DNA of 64,000 nucleotides. Origin: Lateolabrax maculatus. Its lineage: Eukaryota > Chordata > Actinopteri > Acropomatiformes > Lateolabracidae. The stretch covers positions 15,027,001 through 15,091,000 of the forward strand of contig CM062205.1 in assembly GCA_031216445.1 (NCBI GenBank), given 5' to 3'. Positions 14,216 through 25,607 of the stretch are shown here, piece by piece (position 1 is the stretch's first letter; the number at the start of each line of letters is the position of its first letter). The notes under the pieces are model-generated. The model worked only from the letters and a program-made list of their open reading frames with translations, did not search any database and was not told where the DNA came from. Both the position numbers and the translations under genes were made by a program.

Positions 14216-14681
14216 GTTGAAGCCTTTAAGGAGGCAGCTGACAGGCAGGTGGGGACAAAAGAGGCTGGGAACTGGGGAGAGTGGAGGTAAAGAGAGAGAT
14301 GTAGGGAGATAAGGTGAATATTCTGACTGGATGTTTGTTGGAAACCGCAGAGGGAATAATGTGACAGTGAGGCGAGTGCAGATTACAGGGTTGCACTAAA
14401 GTGTTAGTGACGATACTACATGGGCTGTGGGATAGATGAAAGAGAAATGGAGAGGGAAAAGAAGGAAGATGAAGGAAAGAGCGACAGTTAATGATGACTA
14501 AAAAAGAGATGAGGCAAATGAAAAAGAAATAAATAGAAAAAAGAGAGGGAAAAGGTGGGAGTTTCAGATGTCTACTTGTAGGTCTGTATTTCTGATTAAA
14601 ACAAACATTATGTCTTTAGCCTCCCTTTCAAAAAAAATTTGTGCAATAAACCTATAGATTAAGTCATAAAAATATAATTTT

Positions 14682-14948
14682 TAGGGCTGCAAATAATGAT
14701 TATTTTAATTCTGGATTAATCCACTGATTATTCTCTTAATTAATTAAGAATACCCATGAGCCCAGAGGTGACGTATTTTAATTGCTTGTTTTGTCCAACC
14801 AACAGTCCACAATCCAGAGATATTCAATTCACAACCATAAATGGCTAACAAAAGCATTTAATAGTCACATTGAAAAGGCTGGAAGTGGTGACTTCTTTAA
14901 TATTTTTTTTAAAACATGACTTCAACTAATCAACCATCAAAACAGTCG
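14682..14948. mobile_element. Dispersed repeat copy, CGATTAATC family
   Basis: Opens with TAGGGCTGCAAATAATGATT, continues with GGATTAATCCACTGATTATT and CAGAGATATTCAATT, and closes with ACATGACTTCAACTAATC. This layout is widely seen in bony fish. It lies in the rcan3 5' intron, 110 bp from the CTCF-type site. Confidence 0.6.
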
Positions 14949-15056
14949 CTCTCGTCATTTCACAAATTGGAAAATAAAAAACAACACGAAAACTAAAACT
15001 AAAAGGGGATGAAGCTTGACCCCAATGTGTGACTTCCAACATTTTACCAAGGACAG

Positions 15057-15071
15057 AGCGCCATCTAGTGG
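15057..15071 (-). promoter_or_regulatory. CTCF-type binding site
   Basis: The minus strand reads CCACTAGATGGCGCT, which fits every position of the core CTCF consensus CCASYAGRKGGCRSY. It lies about 500 bp inside the rcan3 transcription unit, between the likely non-coding exon 1 and the coding exon. It is 110 bp beyond the end of a dispersed repeat copy. CTCF sites of this kind often anchor chromatin loops; binding here is inferred, not shown. Confidence 0.5.
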
Positions 15072-15299
15072 GACACTGAACCAAATGACGCTGATCATCC
15101 ACATCTGAATCACAACACCGTCTGAAGATCAACCTGACCTCAGATATTAGGAGGATTACGGTAACGATATCGATCATAAAGCAGAAACTGTTTCCTGCCG
15201 CAGCTCAACATCTGTCCAGCGACGTGAAGCGCACACATAAGCATCAGTCACATGTCCTCGGGATAAATGTCCGGAGGCTCGTGACACCAACATTTGCGC

Positions 15300-15302
<3 letters not shown>

Positions 15303-15347
<45 letters not shown>
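15303..15347. repeat. (AT)n microsatellite
   Basis: About 22 perfect AT units, about 220 bases inside the proposed rcan3 exon 1 donor. Confidence 0.95.
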
Positions 15348-15350
<3 letters not shown>

Positions 15351-15549
15351 CCTGGGAAAGGGAGCGTGCAAAATTAAAGGGTCATCAAAGCAACAGGTTG
15401 CCCCGTGAAAACTGTTCGTTTCCGAAGGCCAAACACTGTTTTCAAGCCAGAATAAAGAGGGAAATCACGCCAAAGTTAGCACCGAGTCATGGATGCACGA
15501 AGGCGGATGAAGTTGCGGTTTTTTTAAAACGCGCTTTCTGGCCGAAGCT

Positions 15550-16010
15550 CCTCGTCTGTGTTTACTCACCTCGCACTGCTGTCAGTGACAGCGGCCTGAG
15601 CGTGCCATTGCAAAGTGGACTGACAGCGGGGATTTGTTTTTGTTTTTTCGGGCGACTTTGTTGTTTTTTTGTTTTTTTTTTTAACCAAACAGACGGGAAG
15701 CCGCTGTCACATCCGTCAGTGTTTGTGTTTTACCGGATTATTGGACTCCGTGTGTGTGATGCAGCCTACTCCGGCGTCAGGACCCGCGGGTGGGACCAAT
15801 CACAGGCCGGCGGAGCCTCGCGGCGACCAATGGGGCTGCGGCAAGGGGGCGGGCGCTCCGCCGCAAGGTTGGTGGCGGAGCGAGCGGCGGCGCGGCGGCG
15901 CGCAGGGCTCTCTGCTGTGAAACTGCGCTTTAATTTGACAAGGACGTTTCAGACAGGACACATCCAGCCAGTACGTGTACCAATCAGCCGTCTGCCACTG
16001 CGTGAACATG
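15550..16010 (-). promoter_or_regulatory. CpG-rich promoter, probably for rcan3
   Basis: This is the most CpG-dense stretch of the left half, with many CGG/GCG triplets at 15775-15910 in an otherwise AT-rich region. It holds CCAAT boxes at 15796-15800, 15827-15831 and 15980-15984 and a GC box (GGGGGCGGGC) at 15845-15854. It sits between the 3' end of nipal3 and the first coding exon of rcan3, and a strong minus-strand donor follows at 15570. The CCAAT boxes read on the plus strand, so bidirectional initiation is possible. No TATA box was seen. Confidence 0.6.
15570..15780 (-). other. rcan3: Likely non-coding first exon of rcan3
   Basis: On the minus strand a near-ideal donor (GCGAG|GTGAGT) ends a putative exon at 15570, just downstream of a CpG-rich promoter. 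The next usable acceptor on this strand lies about 25 bases before the rcan3 ATG. RCAN3 is known to have untranslated first exons in mammals, which fits. The upstream boundary (start site) is a guess from the CpG peak. The exon would contain an A-rich stretch at 15660-15684. Transcript data are needed to confirm it. Confidence 0.4.
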
Positions 16011-16084
16011 CCGAGCTGGTCGCATTTTTATGCGTTTTATGTTTCTAGATGGATCGCAGCTCCGTCCTCTCGATCCACCTGTTG

Positions 16085-16112
16085 CACACACACACACACA
16101 CACACACACACA
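16085..16112. repeat. (CA)n microsatellite
   Basis: About 14 CA units at the upstream edge of the rcan3 CpG-rich region. Confidence 0.9.
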
Positions 16113-16816
16113 GGCCTAAATAATTTGTACATTTTAAAGTTTAATTTGATTTTCAAAGAGCTGGAGGTTTTCCCTCCTGGTAGAATGATCCAGTATCCTG
16201 ACACAGTTCACGACTGCACTGATACTGCAGCACGTTGGGACATTTATTGTTCGCATTTTCCACCAAAGAAATGAGCAGCTCGGGCAGAATAAAACGACTG
16301 GTGAGGGACATCAGTGTGATTTAAGTTGATTAACACGGAGAAAACGGGGTTTGATCACGGAATCTCGTCACCAAATGCTGAAAGCCTTCTGCCTCTGGCT
16401 CATCTGACACAGTGAAAAACAAAAATATCTGTGATCAACAGAAGATAATCATGACCTAAAGAAATGAAACATCAACATACGCTCTTGTCTAAGCATCACT
16501 GCAAATTTCCCTTCATGTTTCTGCTCATTTTGACCAACCAAAAACACGAGGCATGACTCCAATGTAATAATACACCAAAGCTCGGTGACATTTACTTTTT
16601 ATGACACAAGATTACATATATTTACAATAAAGTTTGACTTATAGAGCATCAGTGAACTGTTTTAAAAGATGTTCTAATTTCATTAGAAGGTAGTTTTATT
16701 AACAAGACAGGCTTTTAATTGGTTTACACTGGATGCTGATGTTGAGCTTACACATCAAACCACAGGCCTAACAACCAAAACAACTATGTTCTGAATACTG
16801 TGGAAAGGCTCTCTGC

Positions 16817-16822
16817 TTTATT
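16817..16822 (-). terminator. nipal3: Candidate nipal3 polyadenylation signal
   Basis: The minus strand has AATAAA here, followed by a GT-rich run (TTGTTTTGGTTGTTAGG) about 40 bases further. It would give a 3' UTR of about 1.25 kb. An alternative AATAAA lies at 17037-17032 with poorer downstream sequence. Either would leave only about 1 kb between nipal3 and the rcan3 promoter. Confidence 0.35.
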
Positions 16823-18082
16823 AACACTGTAGAAATGCATTGCCACATTTGTCAAAGTGGAGTGTTTCCAATGTATGCAGCCTTTCTTTCATTAGGGAGT
16901 ATTTAATCACAGAACACTTAATAGACATTTTGATTACTGCTGCATTATCTTTCAGCTTGGAATGTTACATTTGAAAAACATTGTGCCACAAAAACATGGT
17001 AATATTAAACCATTAACTGCATACTTTTGGTTTTATTTATTGATTCGTTTGTCATCAGAAACTTCAAGGCATCAGGTTAAAAAGGGGCATCCAAAATTAA
17101 ATTATTTTAGCCAAAAATAAAATTTAGACTTTCTACAGTAGAACACCTCTTTAGAAATACAGTGCACATTTAACTAGTTGTACAGTAATTTAAGATGCAA
17201 GCGTGATTCACTCGGCTTCTATCGGAGTCATCCAAAGTGTTAATAACTTTCTTCTAAAAGTTTTCAGATTTTCATTCCAATAGGCACTGACAGACTACAG
17301 TTGCAGCCTTTTTATAACTACTGCTACAGTGATGCTTCACTCATCTACCTTGGTTATGTATCACCTGACTGCCAATTTATCCAGTGTACAGCTACATTTA
17401 AGGCACACTAAAAGCAATTTTGAAAATTTATAAATACATTATAATAAATTACAACAGTGTAACCCACTCATATAAGACAGAGTTAGAGGCAGATATTTAA
17501 AGTCAAACTGTTCATTGGCAAGTCTGAAAAGTCTGAAGCTACATTATATAACATTGGTTGTAAGAACCTGGATTTGAGGAGTAACTCAGTGGAAGAACAG
17601 ATCACTGTGTTGTGTTCACAATGTTCAAATTAATGAGCCAATGGGAACATAATTATAACAACAGTCATGGAACAGAGTCCCTCCATCTCAAAGCTAACAC
17701 AGAGTACAGGCAGTAAGCTTCAAGGCACAACACCGTCTCTGCTGTCTTCATATTTCTGAAGCAATGTTTGTGAATCCACAACATCCAGCAGCATCAGGTT
17801 TCTTCTGTTCATTTTTGGAATGAATACAGCTGACATCTTCCCAAAAAGAGGGACGCTTCTCAAGGTCATGTTTTGGTTTACATATTTCAGAAAGGAAAGC
17901 ATGTGGAGAGGAGTGTAAGGCAGAGTAAGAGAACATCTAAAACACCCAGTGGACACCCCCTACTGGGCTGGAGGTTGGTCTTGTGTATATCTGAATGTAC
18001 ACATCTTGACCTTTCAAAGTCCTTCAAAGTTGTTTATAGTTGAATGGAGTAAAGGGGCGAAAAACAATAGAAATACTTGGTA

Positions 18083-20374
18083 TTAATCTTTCTTTAGGTC
18101 AGGCAGGCCATGAGATGAATCAGTGGATCTGGATCTGACTGGTGGTTGTTCCAGGTTGACTGGTAGTGTAGCTGGAGCCACTCCATCGTTGTTGACCAGA
18201 GCTCCATAGGAGAAAGAACCATTGAAGTCTGGCTGAACCACCAGGCCCTTGTCATGAATAGTTGGGACACCTGATGATGGAAAGGACAGGTAGGATAAGG
18301 TTCAAGTAAGCAACGGAAGGTAAAATACCCAACATGAATCTAAAACCTAAAATGAATGAAAATGACCCATATATTTAGTGTATAAAAGGTAGACCAGGCA
18401 GGTTTAACCATTTCATTTATTTTTACGTAAGAAACTTGTTAAGATCTTGCCCTGTATAGCTTTAAATCTCAACAGGTACAATTTTCAGTATTTATGTAAA
18501 GTTTATACAAACCTTTAGCCATATCCATAGTGACATATGGCTCAAATGTCTTGGTCCTTTTCCTGTTTTTGGTGATGAGAAAGACCCCCAGGAAACAAAA
18601 TGCACATCTGTACAGGGCACAAAATAGTCAGTAACAGCCTTTACTCAAAAGAACATTGCAAAGTTCATTACTGTTTGGCTATAGCATTACAAATAATGTA
18701 ATAGGCCCTTTTCACAGCAAATTATGTGACTTATAGTAGGAAAACCGCAAGTGTTACTAATAACATAAATGGTGGTTCTTCTCTATACAAGTGTCCCAGT
18801 AACCTATGACAGTGTGACAGTGAGCCAGCATGCACAATACGAGGACCCTTAAACTCAAGTAGCTAAATGGCATTCAGCCATAATACATTTTATTATTTAC
18901 ACCTTTTCTTTTCCTACCATGACATGTCAAAATGTTGTTGTGAGAAAGACCTAGGATGGTTGATCACTTACCCCAACAAAAACATGCAGATGTGAAGGAT
19001 GTTTTCATTGTTAAACTCTAAGTAAAACACAGCTCCTGAAAACCAGAAAAGAAGAAATCTTTGATGACTTCTGTGTTGTGCCTCTAAATATGTGTAGGTA
19101 CAGCAAAGCAGTCTGCTAGCACCAGAGTACCACCACTCTTTTTCTATTGTGTCAGGCAGTGATTTGCATACACCAGTCAGTCGACCCGATTAAAAACTAC
19201 CTGCAGCAAATAATCCCATAACTCACCTGCTACCACGGCAAATAATGTGGAGAGGACGTAGTTGACACTGGCAATCAGAGAGGAGTCATACAACTTAGAA
19301 GCTTGGGAGAGAAATCTAAGAAGAGAATAGCACAACACAAATGATAAACAATGAGTTTCAAAGAAAAGAGGTGACTTAATTTTGTTCACCTGTAGAGTAA
19401 AGAATAAAATCATGACTAGGAAGTTAATGTATATATCTTTGACATCACTACAGCCAACTGCAGCCACCACTCTCCCCTGTTTTCAGTAAACACTCGTTGA
19501 TTTTCCTGTCACTCACCTGGCCTGGAAGAACACTGAAGCCACCATGCACACAAACATGACACTGAAGATCGGGTAGTCAAGCTGCATGGTGCCCTCGATG
19601 GTGAGAACCAACATGCCTGACACCGCCTTCACTGTGATGACTGTGGCAGAGCCTGTGCACCAAAGTCAGAAGCACAGTTGAATACAGAACTAACAGCTTA
19701 GGTGCCTTTTGAACATTAAAAACGTGGCAATGTATTCTAATAAAGTTTGGTAATGACTTGACTTTATAGACAGCATGAAATTGACTGGCTCCAATGCCGG
19801 AGACTCACCCAGCAGAGCGACCAGCAGCAGAATAATAACGAGGTAGTTAGCCCTGCGCTGTTTGTAGAAGTATAAAAGCGAGCAGAACGTGATGATCTCC
19901 AGGAGCTGTCAATAAGGGCAATAGCAACAATAAACACTGAATTAATATCAAATAAATAAATAAAACAGGAAGCACTACCGGATTCATTAGAAGCATAAAT
20001 AATTTAACAGCCAGAGACAAACATTTATACTAACAACACAGGTCAAGAAAGCTTGTTTGTGGAACACAATTTGTACCTAAAGGGAAGACCAAATAATTAA
20101 AGCAATAACAGAAACATGAGATACAACACAGCAGCCTTGAAGTAGATACCAATTTAGTAATACTCATAATGTTTGGTTACGGTTGAGACTGACAGAGAAT
20201 TTGATGGTTATTTTTAAGGCTGCAGCTTGTAGTGTTATAACCCACCAAGTGTCACTCAGTCAGTGGTGACGATGGTCTGGTGGTAACCACTTTTCCTCTT
20301 TGCTAACGCAGCTGTGTTTTTCTACCCCTTGCCTTGTGGTCACATAATGACGCAGTTTGTGACTGATGCACTAG

Positions 20375-20427
<53 letters not shown>

Positions 20428-22394
20428 GGCATAACATAAATAATGGGGACAACATGTGTGTAGAAATGGCATTTTGTAGGCCCCCAGGTCTAAATAGAAA
20501 TTTGTAACAATACAGTAACTGTGTAGGGGGATTTTACACCTAAGACTTCTTTGTGAGTGTGGGGTGGAAATTATGCGATTTGAAAGCAGGGACAAATTGA
20601 GTCAACTGTGTGTAGAGCCTTATGCTTCTGAACTTCTTCAGTATATGAAAATAGCTTACCATATACAAGAGAACAGGCCATCCTACAAGGTGCTTTACAA
20701 TATTCTCTGCTTTGAGTTTTTCATGAGAGTTTGGTCCAAATGCTACAAAGAGGTATGTTCCTCCTATTGTTAGGATACAGCCGAGGAAGGACAGCCCATA
20801 GCGCTCTGAAATAACATACAGTATAAAAATTACATACATTCAGTTCCAGTTTAAGTAGAAAACATGTTAAGACATTTAATATAACATGAAATAGTACAAA
20901 GACTATTACTTATCAGAGTCAAACTCAACATAGAGTACTTTTGGCAGTATGTAGTTTGCCAAGTGTTCTGAGGGTGATACAAAATTTGCATACAATGCCG
21001 TTATTTGCATGTGTCAGCGCCGCTGCAACCACATCTTCAGTGTGCTGAACTTACTTGCAAAGTCCTTTGGCTTAGATTTTTCTCGCAGAAAAATTAGGCC
21101 CAAAATCGAGCTTGCTGAAAACACAAAGAAAAGTATAACACGATATGTTAATACAACTTTATTTCAATCTGTTTTATGTATAAATTTGAGACCATTTGCC
21201 CATTTTTAATGATTTGTTTTTTTACAAACATCATATAAATGATTATACCAAATATTACTCTCCAAATAGCTACTACTAAAATATAAGGGCACTTGGAACA
21301 AATACTCACTAATGATGGAAACAGCATTTAGAGGTGCTACCAGAGCGAGGGGGGCAAAGGCATAAGAAAGAAAGTTGGCTCCCTCCCCAAGGCAGGTCAG
21401 TACAAAACCGCACCACCAGGTTTTAGTGCGGTAGAAGACACGCAGGTCCTTTGTTCCTGCTAACGTCACATGGCTGTATTTCTGTGAGTGAGAGGCATGC
21501 AGGTAAACACAGTGATTTCGGTTAACACAAAGTCTAGTGCAGTATACCTAACATAGAAAACCATATTAAATAGCCTGGAAGCAAACAAACAAGGCACATT
21601 TTACAGCAGAGGTATTCTAAATTAAAAGTACAGACAGGATGGACAAACAGTGACAGTGATGTACCATGACAAGGTGATAGCTGTATATCATTTCATTCTC
21701 ATACATTTCTGTTGAAGGCTGATTACAATACTGTAATGGAAGCCTAGCTCTAAAGGTTTATTCTAAAAAGGAAAACCTCATGCTATACACACGATACACA
21801 GAAATTAGAGAAACAAATCTATTCCATATAGAAGACATAATGACTTTACGTTTCCTTTTAAACCTATACCTTATAATCAGGGTGCTTGGGTGACATAGCA
21901 GAGACTGAAATAAATACATTTAAGGACGTTTTCTTGGTCTGTACCTGAATACTTAAGGAGATGCTGACAAGGACATTTCCAAATATAGCAAGTAAAGTTC
22001 CGATGAGATTATCCTGAAGAAGAAGGACAGAAACATTCATTAAATTCTGTTATGTAAAGTAAAATTATACAAATGATATGGTATAACTTAATTGTAGCTT
22101 TATACTTAATAAAAAAGATGCTTCACTTCCGTATTTCCATTATACAACTCTGTGTGTTGTTATTCAGTGATGAATGCAGAGTGAAACAATCGGACATTTT
22201 GGTATTTTCTGTTTGAACTTTTAGACACGAAAAGACACAGGATGCAGATACATATCACATCCTTGTAGGCGTTTTAACGCCTGCTACGAAAATAAAAAGT
22301 AAAACGAAAGTGTTATCAAACGATTAAAAAGTAATCTGCTGTATATGAAGTGTCTCACCGTGTAGGAGCCTCCGTAGGCTCTGCTGTTATCCAT
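18083..22394 (-). CDS. nipal3: NIPA-like domain-containing protein 3 (magnesium transporter family)
   Basis: Eleven coding exons join in phase to 383 residues: 22394-22359, 22013-21945, 21481-21310, 21114-21055, 20805-20660, 19905-19809, 19652-19517, 19315-19227, 19035-18972, 18607-18513 and 18270-18083 (TAA). The protein matches vertebrate NIPAL3 along its length: DNLIGTLLAIFG near 13, GTKD...KTWW at 44-58, SYAFAPLALVAPL, GPNSHEKL, LSQASKLYDSSLIASV, and the cytoplasmic tail motif FEPYVTMDM. About nine hydrophobic segments are visible between residues 14 and 306, as expected for the NIPA (DMT-superfamily-like) fold. NIPA proteins carry Mg2+ at the plasma membrane and endosomes; transport by NIPAL3 itself is less well established. 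Human NIPAL3 is slightly longer (about 406 aa), mostly at the N-terminus. The donor of exon 10 (GTTTGT) is weak; all others are normal. Downstream on the same strand is rcan3, the same order as in mammals. Confidence 0.95.
18702..18953 (+). mobile_element. Dispersed element copy 2, possible MITE with terminal inverted repeats
   Basis: About 250 bases, inserted in the nipal3 intron between exons 9 and 10. The left end reads TAGGCCCTTTTCACAG, and the right end on the opposite strand reads TAGGTCTTTCTCACAA, an imperfect inverted repeat of about 16 bases. The TA at both ends could be a TA target duplication. It has no open frame and is likely a non-autonomous DNA transposon; class unproven. Confidence 0.6.
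20379..20427. repeat. (AT)n microsatellite
   Basis: About 24 AT units with one G interruption, in the nipal3 intron between exons 5 and 6. Confidence 0.95.
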
Positions 22395-22640
22395 CCTGTT
22401 CGCCTCCAGAGGCAATTTATTAATTGTCAGCAGCAGCCAGACATTCAAATATCAGATATTTCATCTTGTCGCTGTGACATGATGCGTTTGTCACTCATTC
22501 TTTTGTGTTTATCTGGCACGACGCCGAGGACGACACCATCTTCAGGTCGAGGGGCATCTCACTTCCGGGTTGGTTTCCACTTCAGGCTACGTGACGCACG
22601 ACGCTTACGCTCGAATCACGTGACCGAGGACAGTGACTGG
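22395..22640 (-). promoter_or_regulatory. nipal3: nipal3 promoter region
   Basis: A CpG-richer stretch directly upstream of the nipal3 ATG. It contains an ETS-type motif (CTTCCGGG) at about 22562, an E-box/CLEAR-like CACGTGAC at about 22617, and a YY1-like AAGATGG on the minus strand at about 22538. No TATA box is evident. This combination is typical of a housekeeping-type promoter. The exact start site cannot be set from sequence alone. Confidence 0.5.
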
Positions 22641-22803
22641 TTTTTATTTACAGAAACCAGTGATTAAGACGACATCACAGTCAGGTCGTGTGTGTGTTGA
22701 TCATTTCATGTGTCTAAATCTGCGAATTGACTTCAAAAACGTGCTGCTGTGTTTTTCATACGTTTCTTATCGTTTGCTGTGTTGCAGCCTGTAGTCTGCA
22801 GTA

Positions 22804-22818
22804 CCACCAGAGGACACT
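22804..22818 (+). promoter_or_regulatory. Near-consensus CTCF-type site
   Basis: The sequence CCACCAGAGGACACT differs from the CTCF core consensus at one position (A for G in the GGC triplet). It lies about 410 bp upstream of the nipal3 start codon, at the edge of the gene-poor stretch that follows. Confidence 0.3.
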
Positions 22819-24057
22819 AGGCTGTGCTGCTGAGCTGGGATTGATCCATGAGCATTAAGATTGAAGACATTGATCAATTTAATTTGTACTCACATGGCAG
22901 TATATTCTTGGGTCTCATTAAGAGCACTGCCCTGCTGTCACTGACTATGACATATCCAAGTCTAATTATTGTAGCTTTCATATATCCATTACAACCAGTG
23001 TACATGTTCATGAATTGGTGACACATAGGCTTCACAAAAACACATTCATCTCTTAAAAAAAAACAAAAGAAAAAAAAAAATAGAGAGTGTGTATGACTAT
23101 CTCACCATGGCATCAAATTATAATCCTGACTAACATTGACGGTATGTTTTCTTACCTCTTTGTGTCATCAGTCAACACCAGTGTTTCTGTAACAGTAAAA
23201 ACAAAGGTAGGTCAATGAAGGGTGTTAGCAGAGTTTTTCATATTTCAACAGCAGATGAAAATCATGTGAGCAACTGATGAGTCATTGATTCCACATGTAA
23301 TGTTGGCACGGAATATGGCAATAAGTGCAAAGGCTGTGGTAACGCAAGTGGGCAGTGGTTTAACAAAGTTTACCATGTAGCACTGCTTTTTATTAGGCAA
23401 GATTGAACTTAAAAAAATAGTGGCAACCAAATAAAAAACTTGTTGTTTATTACTCTAGTCCAGTCTCAGATGTTAATTTGATTAACATTTTCATTTTGGA
23501 CACAGGCTCTGAAATAACATTCTCTCTTCAAATTTAATTTGCTAACCAGTAGAGGGAGTGAAACTCCACAGCCGTGGGAATACCATCAGCCAGAGCCAAG
23601 GCATTCAAATTCTCCGTTGTCATCTTGTCATTTGATGTTTGCTTGACATTTCATTTAGTTCTTTGCTATTTTTTGGCAACTTGTCTCTATTATTTTCTGA
23701 CTGGCATGTTGCAAAAGCTTTCTCTTGAGCAGTTCAAAGCTGTGATCGGATGATTTCTGCTGCAGATGATCAGATTGCATTTTCTTCATAAGACACATCT
23801 AGATACTTTTTGATTGGAAACTGATGTCTTCTCCCTCTTGTTCAGAGTCCAAAAAGCCCATAACACTGTCATGACATCCAGTGACAACAGTTGCACTGTT
23901 GTTTCTTTTCATCAAAAGGACAACTTGTGCTTGTTCTTCGTGGATTGTTATATATTGCAATTATAGGCCTTGCATGTAAAATACAGGTCATTCATAAATG
24001 CATTATAAAAGCTGGTTTAATTCTATAGCAGCGTCCTTCTGTAGGCTGTAGATGAAG

Positions 24058-24345
24058 GCAAGGCGAGTTTATTTGTATACCATCTTTCAACAACAAGGCA
24101 ATACAAAGTGCTTTAAATAAGACATAACAAACAAAGTGTTAAGCCCTGATTTAAAAGAACTGAGAGTTGGAGCAAATCTCAAGTTTTCTGAGTTTGTTCC
24201 AAATATGTGGTGCTTAAAAACTAAATGCTGCTTCTCTGTGTTAAGTTTAGATTCCGGGAACAAACAACATCTCCTTCCAAACTTCAAAGCCTTTCTTGCC
24301 GGCCGCGCCCGTTACAGTCTGGTGTCCTTCACAACTTGTTGGAAT
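24058..24345 (+). mobile_element. Retroelement-like repeat fragment
   Basis: Includes GCGAGTTTATTTGTATA, AAGGCAATACAAAGTGCTTT, GAGTTGGAGCAAATCTCAAG and TTTGTTCCAAATATGTGGTG. This string of motifs recurs in many fish genomes as the 3' part of a LINE-like element. It is 5' truncated and non-coding here. Confidence 0.45.
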
Positions 24346-25548
24346 GAGAAGTGGCGTTGGCCTGTAGATATTTATCGCACAGACACTGATTGCAGCTCAC
24401 AGACTTTTGGTTCGCGGGGGAGTTAAATAGAGATGGTGAACAGGTCCTTTTTTTCTCAGGGTGTTAACAGGTGTGTGGAGGTATGCATCACTGCATGGCC
24501 TCATATGAAGTATGAGCCGTGTTATTCAAGGTGAATACACTTTTCAATTAACTTCATTATCAAAGTGTCAAGAATATAACGATAGCAAATAAAGAAATTA
24601 TATGATTAACACATTGCATAAGGCTATACATGCATAGGCTAGTTTTTTTCTAACCTTTTTTGCTTGGATTTTTTAGTTACGTTTAGTTTTAATTGAATTT
24701 AGTTGATTCAGTTTGATTTGATTTGTTTGTTCAAATTTAGTTTGTTTTATGCTGTTTAGTTTAATTTCAGAACTATGACTGTACACACATTGATGTGATT
24801 GCAATGATAAATACAATTTTAATTTGACAATTGCAATAATGTGATATATAAATGAGGGTCTTTTAAAAAAAAATCGCTAAATATATCAAAGAAAAAAATT
24901 TTGAGGACTAGAAAAAACAAATGAAATTTAGAGCAAATAATTAATGTTGAAAACATTAAAAGAAGAAGAAAAGAAAACATTTCCCAATAAATGTATTTAA
25001 CTGTTCAAACAATGGAACTGCATTCAATCTACATCTGCACACACAACAAGTAAAGCTTCATCAAGACATTCTGATGCCTTGTTGTCACTTTAGTATCTTT
25101 TGTATTGCTTATTATCAATAAACTATGGATTTAATGTAATGCAGTGCAATCATTCATTGCTTTACAATACCATTAAAAACATCGAAAGCCCATTTGAAAA
25201 CTTTTTTCATGTTTTTTATTGCAATTGACAGACAAACATCATCATAGAAACATCAAGAATTGTAATGTGCTTTTGTCATTAAATATGCAAATGCTCTGGT
25301 TCCCAGGCTACCAAATAGCATCTGTATTGAGTAATTATCATACCCCCACAGTGTTAATGTAAAACATTTATGACTATTTATCATAACTCATGATACTAAA
25401 AGTTGAATGTTAATAGATTTTGAAATAAAAGTTGCAGGTCATCATTTTGAGATCCCGCTGAGTCAGAAGTCCTGGCAAATAAAGGTGTGCCCCTTCCTCA
25501 GGACATTCGGTCATCCTGCATAGTGGACAGACCTGTTCACTGCCACCT

Positions 25549-25550
<2 letters not shown>

Positions 25551-25606
<56 letters not shown>
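25551..25606. repeat. Long pure (GT)28 microsatellite
   Basis: Fifty-six bases of uninterrupted GT, a potential Z-DNA former. Confidence 0.95.

Positions 25607-25607
<1 letters not shown>

Noticed and set aside
15224..16048. A 274-codon open frame across the rcan3 promoter
   Set aside because: It reads through a (TA)n microsatellite and CpG-rich promoter DNA, has repeated IY residues from the repeat, and resembles no family.
23546..23560. CCAGTAGAGGGAGTG as a CTCF site
   Set aside because: Three mismatches, including the essential C of GGC.
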